Both the position numbers and the translations under genes were made by a program. This document shows positions 15,106-22,441 of a stretch of 27,049 bases of DNA, piece after piece (positions within the stretch are counted from its first letter, which is position 1; the number at the start of each line of letters is the position of its first letter). The DNA is from CAYJXJ01 sp964374095 (lineage in GTDB: Bacteria; Elusimicrobiota; Elusimicrobia; UBA1565; UBA9628). Below the pieces are notes generated by a model. The model was given only the letters and a program-made list of their open reading frames with translations, did not search any database and was not told the origin of the DNA. The stretch covers positions 1 through 27,049 of the forward strand of contig CAYJXJ010000052.1 in NCBI GenBank assembly GCA_964374095.1, given 5' to 3'.

Positions 15106-15672
15106 ATGGCGCGCCTCCCTCCGGCCCGCATCAAGAGGCGCGCCCGGGACATCCGTCTCATTCTCATGGACGTCGATGGGGTCCTGACCAACGGCGTGCT
15201 GTGGCACTTCGTCGACACGAAGGGCGGGTTGGTCGAACTCAAGGGGATCCACGCCCAGGACTCCATCGCCCTCACCTGGCTGGCCGATGCCGGCATCCGC
15301 ACCGGCATCATCAGCGGCCGCATCTCGAGCGGGATAGCGGAGCGCGCCAAGGCCATGCGGATGAGCTACGTCTACCAACACCGCCTCGACAAGAAGGACG
15401 TTTTCGCCGAAATCTGCGCGGATTCCGGGTTCAAGCCCTCGCAGGCACTTTTCGTCGGCGACGACCTCCAGGACATACCCGTCCTCAAGGCCGTGGGCTT
15501 GGCCGTGGCGGTCCCCAACGCGAGGCCGGAAGTTCTCCGCGCGGCCCACTGGGTCACGCGCGCGCGGGGGGGAGACGGCGCGATCCGCGAGGTGGCGGAG
15601 TTGATCCTTCAGGCCCAGGGCCGCTGGGCCGCGGTGTTGGAACGGTTTGACACCCCCCCGCGGAATCGGTAG
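15106..15672 (+). CDS. kdsC: 3-deoxy-D-manno-octulosonate 8-phosphate phosphatase (KdsC)
   Basis: 188 residues. A HAD phosphatase of the cap-less KdsC type: the nucleophile motif DVDGVLTNG has Asp22 and Asp24, IISGRIS is motif II, and GDDLQDIPVL (Asp119, Asp120) is motif IV. KdsC enzymes act as tetramers and release phosphate from Kdo 8-phosphate, supplying Kdo for the lipopolysaccharide core, so its presence implies an outer membrane with Kdo. Related HAD enzymes fused to or resembling CMP-sialate synthases act on KDN/Neu5Ac phosphates and cannot be excluded. The start is 5 nt after the pgi stop. The TAG stop forms the first half of the next gene's TAGAAT promoter element. Confidence 0.93.
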   Translation: MARLPPARIKRRARDIRLILMDVDGVLTNGVLWHFVDTKGGLVELKGIHAQDSIALTWLADAGIRTGIISGRISSGIAERAKAMRMSYVYQHRLDKKDVFAEICADSGFKPSQALFVGDDLQDIPVLKAVGLAVAVPNARPEVLRAAHWVTRARGGDGAIREVAELILQAQGRWAAVLERFDTPPRNR

Positions 15673-15675
15673 AAT
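15647..15675 (+). promoter_or_regulatory. Near-consensus sigma-70-type promoter of the glycogen-binding-domain gene
   Basis: TTGACA (15647-15652), a 17-nt spacer and TAGAAT (15670-15675); the -35 is perfect and the -10 has one mismatch. The ATG at 15683 is 7 nt after the -10 with no SD, so the transcript should be leaderless. The whole promoter lies in the 3' end of kdsC, and its -10 contains the kdsC stop. Confidence 0.8.
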
Positions 15676-15682
15676 CGCGGGG

Positions 15683-16336
15683 ATGTTCGACCTCTTCGGT
15701 CTGCGCCAGAAGCCCGAGCCGGCCTCCGACTCCCAGACCGACGCCCCGTCCGAAGGCCGCCGCTCCCACCCCTCGGCCTCTCCCAATCTCTGGTTGGGAC
15801 TTCTGATCATCGATTCGCTGTTGGTCGTGATCTTCGCCGGCTCGGTCGCCAGGAGCGTGGTCATCTTCGCCCGGAGCGGCCCCGTGCGGCCCATCGCCGT
15901 GGCGCCGCGCAAGCCCGTCGCGCCCGCGGCCGAGACCCCAAAGCCGCCCGTGGAGACTCCGCCTCCCGCCGAGACACCTCCCGCCGAGGCGCCCCAGGCA
16001 GTCGAGGCGCCCAAGGCAGTCGAGGCGCCCAAAACTCCTGAAACCGTGAAGCCCGCGCCGGCCAAGGCCCCGGAGCCCGCCAAAGTCAAGGCCCGGCCCT
16101 TTGAATTCGCCGTCAAAGCCCCGGGGGCGAAGAAAGTGGAGTTGGCCGGGGCGTTCATCCCACGCGGCGGCCGCAAGGACATGATCGAAACGGGCGACGG
16201 CGCGTGGACCATCACGGTCTACCTCCACCCCGGCTCCTACCGCTACAATTTCATCGTGGACGGAAAGAAAATCTTGGATCCCCAAGGCCAAAAAACCGAG
16301 CGCGGCGCCTCGGTGACTGAAGTCACACCCCCCTAA
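15683..16336 (+). CDS. Membrane-anchored protein with glycogen-binding (AMPK/CBM48-like) domain
   Basis: 217 residues. A short cytosolic-looking N-terminus (1-34) is followed by one transmembrane helix (about 36-56), a Pro/Ala/Glu-rich linker (about 70-135) and a C-terminal E-set domain (about 140-210). That domain carries the CBM48 pattern: KKVELAGAF, then DGAWTITVYLHPGSYRYNFIVDGKKILDP, ending the conserved strand. Such domains bind alpha-glucan or act as protein-interaction modules, as in AMPK beta subunits and isoamylases. With positive charges both before and after the helix, topology is uncertain. No enzymatic domain is attached. It has its own strong promoter, so it need not be co-expressed with kdsC only. 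Confidence 0.82.
   Translation: MFDLFGLRQKPEPASDSQTDAPSEGRRSHPSASPNLWLGLLIIDSLLVVIFAGSVARSVVIFARSGPVRPIAVAPRKPVAPAAETPKPPVETPPPAETPPAEAPQAVEAPKAVEAPKTPETVKPAPAKAPEPAKVKARPFEFAVKAPGAKKVELAGAFIPRGGRKDMIETGDGAWTITVYLHPGSYRYNFIVDGKKILDPQGQKTERGASVTEVTPP
15996..16031 (+). repeat. Two perfect tandem copies of an 18-bp unit in the Pro-rich linker
   Basis: Copies at 15996-16013 and 16014-16031 are identical and encode the repeated AVEAPK hexapeptide in the linker of the glycogen-binding-domain protein. Such units expand and contract by slippage, changing linker length in frame. Confidence 0.9.
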
Positions 16337-16348
16337 CCCCCCATCGTA

Positions 16349-16377
16349 TTGAATTTGTAACAAACGTCTGATAACCT
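16349..16377 (+). promoter_or_regulatory. Promoter of the kelch surface-protein/porV operon
   Basis: TTGAAT (16349-16354), a 17-nt spacer and TAACCT (16372-16377) with an extended TG at 16369-16370. Transcription is predicted near 16384, leaving a leader of about 50 nt that contains the Shine-Dalgarno at 16424-16428. Confidence 0.6.
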
Positions 16378-16423
16378 GGGTCTCAACGCCCTCGCCGATC
16401 TCCCGGTGAGCTTAGGGGGTGGT

Positions 16424-16428
16424 GAGGA
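16424..16428 (+). promoter_or_regulatory. Shine-Dalgarno that decides the kelch-protein start
   Basis: GAGGA lies 7 nt before ATG 16436. The alternative in-frame GTG at 16406 lacks comparable spacing and would add ten Gly-rich residues before the signal peptide. Confidence 0.6.
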
Positions 16429-16435
16429 CGGGGCT

Positions 16436-19400
16436 ATGCGAGTCAGATCCCGCCACGCGATCCTCGGACCCATCGCCGCGCTCCTGGGCCTCTCCAGCCT
16501 GTTCGCGCCGCACCGCGCCGAGGCGGTGGCCTTCACCGAGCGCTTTTCTCACACCGTCTCGCTCCTGCCCGACGGCAACGTGCTCTACGTCGGCGGCATC
16601 AACGCCGCGGGAAGCTCCATCCGCTCCGTGCAGCTCTACATCGAGGCGAGGGGCATCTTCGTCAACCTCGCGGATTTGCCGGGGGCCGTGGACCGGGCCT
16701 CCCACACCGCGACCGTGCTGCCCAATGGAAGGGTCCTCGTGGTGGGCGGCGTCGATGGGACTCTCGCCGCCCCGGACCCGCAGTCGACCTACGCCATCTT
16801 CGACCCGCTGGCCAATTCCTGGGCCGGCCCCACCGCCATGCCGGGCGCCATCAACCGCTTCAACCATACCGCCAACCTCATGCGCGACGGCCGGGTCCTG
16901 ATCTGCGGGGGCCAAAACGCCGGTGGCGCCCTGAATTCCTGCGCCGTCTACGACCCGGTGGCCGACACCATGACGGGCGGCATCACCATGATCACCGGGC
17001 GGACCCTCCACACCGCCACCATGCTCTTCAACGGCGACATCTTCTTCACCGGCGGGTTCAGCGCCGCGGTCACGCCGCAGTTCATGCCCCTCTCGGAGCG
17101 CTTCCGGCCCGATACCACCACGACGTGCGCCAGCGCCAGCCCCTCCCCCTGCTTCATGTCCGCCGGGCCCCTCAACGAAGGCCGCGCCTACCACACCGCC
17201 ACCGCGATGGGCAACGGGAAGGTGCTGATCGTGGGCGGCAAGAACGCCCAGGATGTGGGGAAAAGCCGGGGCTTTCTCACCACGGTCGAGATCTACGATC
17301 CCATCGCCGACAGCGCCTCGATCGCCAGGCCCCTCGAGGCCCGCAAGCATGCCCACAGCGCCACCTTGAACACCGACGGGGCCGTCTGGATCCGGGGGGG
17401 CCTGGGCAATGTCACGACCACCTACTTCAACTTTCCCGGAACGGTGTTCAGCGGCGGGTCCTTCATCACGGGGCACGATAGCTTCCCCGGGACCGGGGTC
17501 TGCCCAACCGATTGCCCGGCGGACGCGCCGACGGCAAGGACGCTCGCTCCCTCCAATTTCAACCTGGGCATCGTTCTTTCCTCCGCGCCGCTGCGCACCG
17601 GAGGGGCCGCCCCGTCGGCCCTCAGCGCCGAGCTGAACTTCCGGCTGGGGTCCAATGTGAGCGGGACCATCTCCCAGGGCGAGATCATCTTCTCCACGCC
17701 GCAAGCGATTTTTCCCGGGGGCTATGCCTACTTCGTGCCCGGGGACGGCAGCGAGGACGTCACCGGAGGCTACACCGGCATGCGGGTCGATTTGGCGGGG
17801 ACCCCGGTCACCTGCGACGCCGGCGGCTGCGGCAATATCTCGCGGACCTTTTCCCTCCTGGGGATCTCGGGGCAATTCGGCATGGACCAGTTCGCGGTCA
17901 CGCCGACGGACTACAGCGACGCCACGGGCTCCATCGCCTGGCTCGGCGGCAACATCGACAGTTCCTCGCCGCCCGCCGCCATCGACGGCGCGGCGGCCAA
18001 CGACCTGGACAACGCGATCACCATCGGCGGCATCCCGAGCCGGTTCATCGGGGGCCGCATCTCCAGCGGCACCGTGACCATCACCAACGCCACGGCGCAA
18101 CGGATCGTCAACTCCGAGGTCATCTTCAACATCACGATCAGCAGGATGTACGCGGAAATCACCTCCAACACCCTCATCGAGCCCGACGCCGACCCCGGGG
18201 TGCCGACCGGCGCGATCACATTCACCCCGAACTTCCGGAACTTCGTCGGCCTGGTCACGGTCACGACCACCACCCCCCAATCCTCCCCCGTCACCGGGGC
18301 CATCACGGTCAGGGGCCTCGGCGGAAGCATGCGTTTCGTGGCGAGCCGGGTCGACATGAGCGGCCTTGGTTTTTCGGTGGGAATGTCCACGATCATCATC
18401 CGCAGCATGGTCTTCGGAGATTTCGAGAGATACACCCCCTCGACCAACCTCTGGAGCTACGCGGCGCGCGGCCTCGCCTACTTCAACCCCGCCGCGGTGA
18501 TGACGCCATCGGGGCGCGTGCGGGTGTTCGGGGCCCGGACCTGCGACGGGGGCGGCGCGTGCGCCTCCTTCACGACCTCCCCCGGCTCCACCCTGATCCC
18601 GCAGCTCACGAATTGGACCCTGCTGGCCACCCCCTTGGCCCAGACCCGCGGCCATCACACGGCCACGCCGCTGCCGTCCGGCCAGATTCTCCTCGCGGGA
18701 GGCACCAACGGCCCGAGCGTCCTCAACGCCTCCGAACTCTTCGACCCGGTCACGCAGGCCTTCGCGGCCACCGGCCAGATGCGCGGCGCCCGCGACCTCC
18801 ATACCGCCAACCTGCTTCCCAACGGCCGAGTCCTCGTCGCGGGCGGGTTTTCCACGGACAGCGTCTCGACCGGGGCCGCCAACACCTCGGAGATCTATTA
18901 TCCCGAGACCGGGAATTGGACGGCGACCGGGCTGATGAACTCCCAGCGCGACTCCCATTGCTCGGTCCTCCTGCCGGACGGCAACGTCTTCGTGGCGGGC
19001 GGATATAATCGGGGCACCTACCTCGACAGCGCGGAAATCTACTACTCCACCAGCGGCCGCTGGCGTTCGGTCGGGGTTCCCGCCTCCGCCAGCCTGAGGC
19101 GAGCCAAGCACACCTGCACCCTGCTGAGGGACGGGCAGGTGTTGATTCTGGGCGGGGTCAACCAGGACGGCGTCCTCAACACCCCCGCGGTCTACGGCTA
19201 CCAGACCCCCAATCCAAACTTCGCCTACACCCAGGGCTGGCGCGACGCCAGCACCATCCCCGTGATGCCGGCGCGCGCGCACTCCCATTCGGCTATATTG
19301 CAGAGCAACGGAACGGTCCTCGCCTCCTGGGGCAGCGACGGCGCGGGAGAGCACAAGGTCGGGGTCCTGGCCCACATCTTCGACCCCAATTCCGAGACCT

Positions 19401-22400
19401 GGTCCGCGGCCATCTCCCCGACCAACGGGGTTGCCAACACCTTCAATCACGCCGCCACGCTCCTGCCCAACGGCGTGGCCGTCTTCACGGGCGGCGGCCA
19501 AAGCGGGGCGGGAGCCCTCCGCAGCGTCTCGACCTACGACGTCGGCACGAGCTCCTATACCTCCGAATTTCCCATGATCATCGCGCGGGCCTACCACACC
19601 GTGACTCTCGCGCGCGATGGGAACCTCTACGCCCTGGGAGGCTTCAACGGCAACAATTACGTCAATAGCGCCGAGAGGCTGGCCTTCCATGGCCCTCCCG
19701 ACGCCGGGACCGTGGGAGCCCCTCCCTCGGTCCGGCAGGCGTCGGTCGCGGCGACGGTCCCCCTGAACTCCTTGGTCCGGCCCGGGGAGCTCCTGACCGT
19801 GCGCGACAAGAACTTGACCCGCATGACCGAGGGCAGCGGCGGCGGCGCCGCCACGAACGCCTCCCATTTCCATCCCCGCCTGGTCCTGCAGGCGATCGAC
19901 AGCTCCGGGGGCACCGGGTCGCAAGGCAACAGCGGCTTCATCCTCGACCTGACCACGCGCGTCTACAACGCCATCGCGGGATCCTGCCCCGGGACCGGCC
20001 CCGGATCCCTGGACCGGTGCAACCCGTGGACCAACGACCCCAACATATTCGGGACGGAGACCAAGAATTCCTCCATCACGGTGCGCCTCCCGGAGACCTC
20101 ATCGGGCATACCCAACGGCTGGTACCTCTTAAGGGAGGCCTCCAACGGCCTCTTCTCCGAAGGCTTCCCGATCCGAGTCGGCCCGCCCCTGCCGCTGGCG
20201 CCCAATCAATCCACGGGAACCGTTCTGAGCACCACCTCCATCTTGTGGACCTGGTGTCCTCTGGCCGGTTGCGGCGTGGCGGACGCCGGCGTCGACGGCT
20301 ACAACGTCTACTACGCGACCTCCGGGGTCTTCATCACCTCGATCACGCCCTCGGGAGCGGGGGGCAATCCCTTCTTCCTCCAGACCGCGCTCTCCCCCAA
20401 CGTCACGGCCGCCATACTCGTGGCCGGCTTCTCGATCACCGGCGACGGTCCGCTGACCTCGGCGGCCACCACCTTCACGTTCTCGACGGTGCCCGTCAAC
20501 GTCCGTGTCACCACCATCAACGTCAACGACCTCTCGGTGGCCTGGAATGTCAACGGCAACTCGGACTTCACGACCTACGAGATCTCGATGTCGAGCGACG
20601 ACCCTTCCGGCCTTCCCTCCAACGGCCAGCAGCCCTTCACGACCTCGATCTCGACGCCCAGCGACGGCCTGGCGTCGGTCACGACGGATTTCTTCAAGAT
20701 CGGGGGGCTTGTCGATAATACCACCTATTACATCCGCCTCCGCGCCCGCAACAACATCGGGGTGTTCTCGAACTTCAGCGCCCTCTCCTCGGGCACGACG
20801 CGGGCCAATATCCAGGGCTTGGTCGGCTCCCCGTGCGTCACGAACCCGACCACCTGCATCCAATGGCAATGGACCAACGTGGGCCCGGCCCTCAGGTACC
20901 GGGTCTACAACGCCACCGTCCCCTCGACAAGCGCGAGTTATCTCATCCGCGAAGTGCCGACCAACACCTTCTTCGACGGCGGGCTCGGGCAGGGAACGTC
21001 CTCCTTCTTGGGGGTCAACGCCGCCCGCGTCGTCAAGGTGAGCGCGGTGACCGCGGCGGGGGAGGGACCCCTGTCGGCCAGCGCGACGGTCTTTACCGCC
21101 GCCGCGCTTCCCGGCCTGGTCAATCCCACCCTGACGACCGAGACCACCGGCAGCATCACCGTGCGTTTTGATACCAACGGCAACCCCGTGGGAACCGAGT
21201 ATCGGGTCACCTTCACATCCAGCCCCGTCGACCTGCTTGACTCGCGCGAATTCTTCCAAACCTCGCTGGGCTTGGTCACGTACCGGATCTCCAACCTCCA
21301 GACCAGCACCGTCTACATCGCCTCGATCGCCGCGTTCAACGGAGACGGAACCACCCTGGGCCAAATCGATCTGGCCTCGACCGCGACCTGGGCCAACCCC
21401 CCCGGCGCCCTCTCGGTGAACTCCATAGGGCCCGACGAGGTCACGATCAGCTGGCTGGCCAACAACAACACGTCATCGACCACCTATCAGGTGACCTATT
21501 CGACCGATGACAACGTCGCGGCCGACGTTCCGCCGGGCAACGGCAAGGCCCCCTTCTCCACCCAAATATCGACCCCGGTCCCCTTCTCCGATAGGTTCAA
21601 CGGCCTGACCAGGACGATCACGGGGCTCACGACCGGCAAGAAGTACTATTTCCGCGTCCAGGCCTCCAACCTCTCCGGGATCATCAACGACACCTTCTCC
21701 AATCAGGTCTCCACCAAGACCTCCGCGGGCGCGTCCATCCCGTCCGGCTCCCTGGGCGGCCTGCTCAAGGCCGGAGCCGACACCACGATAACCGGGACGG
21801 TCGGCTTGCCGGCCCAACGGACGGTCTCGCTGACCTCCCCCGCGGGGGCCTTCTCCTCGCCCGTCAACGTGCTGCTTTCCACCTACACCGTCAAGCCCAA
21901 CCTCTGTTCGAATACGACCAGCTGGGGGATCGAGATCATCACCACCCCGCCCATGCAGCCGGCCAAACCCATGCTCCTGACCATCTACTTCACGACCACC
22001 CCGGTCAATGAGCTGGGCGGCCTCAACCCGGATCAGGTGACGTTGGTGCGCTACGACGAGCTGTCCGGAAAGTGCGTCCCCTACCCCACGACTATCGACT
22101 TCGCCAACGGCAAGGTCACGGCCCTCATCAACCATCTGACTCCGATATTCCTCCAGCAGCTCATCCCGGCCAACAACGTCTATTCCGCGCTGATCTTCCC
22201 GAATCCATTCCTCAAGGGCAGGGACGGCTTCGTCACTTTCGCCGAACTGCCGGCCTTCGCTCGAGTCCGCATCTACACCCTGCGCGGGGACCTCGTCTGG
22301 GACCGCCTGGCCAATGCCATCGGGACCCTGACCTGGGACGGCCTCAACAAATGGGGCCGGACCGTGGGGAGCGGCATCTATCTCGTCGTGTTCCAGCAGG

Positions 22401-22441
22401 GTGATGATAAGAAGATACTCAAACTGGTGATGCTGCGGTGA
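16436..22441 (+). CDS. Giant kelch/fibronectin-III surface protein with FlgD-like C-terminal module
   Basis: 2001 residues from ATG 16436. A signal peptide (1-30, ending HRAEA) is followed by kelch repeats (about 32-325; repeated HTATxLPNGRVLVVGG and ExYDP patterns), a roughly 330-residue interruption without kelch motifs (about 328-660), and further kelch repeats (about 660-1080). A linker domain (about 1095-1235) leads to four or five FN3-like domains (about 1240-1765; recurring W-x-x-N-x-N-x-x-x-T-x-Y-x-V strands), a penultimate module ending NHLTPIF (about 1765-1910) and a C-terminal FlgD/type IX-like module (about 1914-2001; FPNPF, VRIYTLRGDLV, LTWDGLNKWG, SGIYLVVF). Kelch propellers bind proteins or sugars. 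I infer export to the cell surface, with the adjacent PorV-family product as partner. Confidence 0.9.
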   Translation: MRVRSRHAILGPIAALLGLSSLFAPHRAEAVAFTERFSHTVSLLPDGNVLYVGGINAAGSSIRSVQLYIEARGIFVNLADLPGAVDRASHTATVLPNGRVLVVGGVDGTLAAPDPQSTYAIFDPLANSWAGPTAMPGAINRFNHTANLMRDGRVLICGGQNAGGALNSCAVYDPVADTMTGGITMITGRTLHTATMLFNGDIFFTGGFSAAVTPQFMPLSERFRPDTTTTCASASPSPCFMSAGPLNEGRAYHTATAMGNGKVLIVGGKNAQDVGKSRGFLTTVEIYDPIADSASIARPLEARKHAHSATLNTDGAVWIRGGLGNVTTTYFNFPGTVFSGGSFITGHDSFPGTGVCPTDCPADAPTARTLAPSNFNLGIVLSSAPLRTGGAAPSALSAELNFRLGSNVSGTISQGEIIFSTPQAIFPGGYAYFVPGDGSEDVTGGYTGMRVDLAGTPVTCDAGGCGNISRTFSLLGISGQFGMDQFAVTPTDYSDATGSIAWLGGNIDSSSPPAAIDGAAANDLDNAITIGGIPSRFIGGRISSGTVTITNATAQRIVNSEVIFNITISRMYAEITSNTLIEPDADPGVPTGAITFTPNFRNFVGLVTVTTTTPQSSPVTGAITVRGLGGSMRFVASRVDMSGLGFSVGMSTIIIRSMVFGDFERYTPSTNLWSYAARGLAYFNPAAVMTPSGRVRVFGARTCDGGGACASFTTSPGSTLIPQLTNWTLLATPLAQTRGHHTATPLPSGQILLAGGTNGPSVLNASELFDPVTQAFAATGQMRGARDLHTANLLPNGRVLVAGGFSTDSVSTGAANTSEIYYPETGNWTATGLMNSQRDSHCSVLLPDGNVFVAGGYNRGTYLDSAEIYYSTSGRWRSVGVPASASLRRAKHTCTLLRDGQVLILGGVNQDGVLNTPAVYGYQTPNPNFAYTQGWRDASTIPVMPARAHSHSAILQSNGTVLASWGSDGAGEHKVGVLAHIFDPNSETWSAAISPTNGVANTFNHAATLLPNGVAVFTGGGQSGAGALRSVSTYDVGTSSYTSEFPMIIARAYHTVTLARDGNLYALGGFNGNNYVNSAERLAFHGPPDAGTVGAPPSVRQASVAATVPLNSLVRPGELLTVRDKNLTRMTEGSGGGAATNASHFHPRLVLQAIDSSGGTGSQGNSGFILDLTTRVYNAIAGSCPGTGPGSLDRCNPWTNDPNIFGTETKNSSITVRLPETSSGIPNGWYLLREASNGLFSEGFPIRVGPPLPLAPNQSTGTVLSTTSILWTWCPLAGCGVADAGVDGYNVYYATSGVFITSITPSGAGGNPFFLQTALSPNVTAAILVAGFSITGDGPLTSAATTFTFSTVPVNVRVTTINVNDLSVAWNVNGNSDFTTYEISMSSDDPSGLPSNGQQPFTTSISTPSDGLASVTTDFFKIGGLVDNTTYYIRLRARNNIGVFSNFSALSSGTTRANIQGLVGSPCVTNPTTCIQWQWTNVGPALRYRVYNATVPSTSASYLIREVPTNTFFDGGLGQGTSSFLGVNAARVVKVSAVTAAGEGPLSASATVFTAAALPGLVNPTLTTETTGSITVRFDTNGNPVGTEYRVTFTSSPVDLLDSREFFQTSLGLVTYRISNLQTSTVYIASIAAFNGDGTTLGQIDLASTATWANPPGALSVNSIGPDEVTISWLANNNTSSTTYQVTYSTDDNVAADVPPGNGKAPFSTQISTPVPFSDRFNGLTRTITGLTTGKKYYFRVQASNLSGIINDTFSNQVSTKTSAGASIPSGSLGGLLKAGADTTITGTVGLPAQRTVSLTSPAGAFSSPVNVLLSTYTVKPNLCSNTTSWGIEIITTPPMQPAKPMLLTIYFTTTPVNELGGLNPDQVTLVRYDELSGKCVPYPTTIDFANGKVTALINHLTPIFLQQLIPANNVYSALIFPNPFLKGRDGFVTFAELPAFARVRIYTLRGDLVWDRLANAIGTLTWDGLNKWGRTVGSGIYLVVFQQGDDKKILKLVMLR

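Noticed and set aside
16406..16435. GTG start for the kelch protein
   Set aside because: ATG 16436 has GAGGA at 7 nt and begins the signal peptide directly; the GTG adds a Gly-rich stretch.
16412..19924. A 1170-codon open frame on the minus strand opposite the kelch gene
   Set aside because: It is rich in Gly, Arg, Ala and Asp with no domain pattern, as expected from the complement of GC-rich codons; the + strand has clear kelch repeats, a signal peptide and a promoter.
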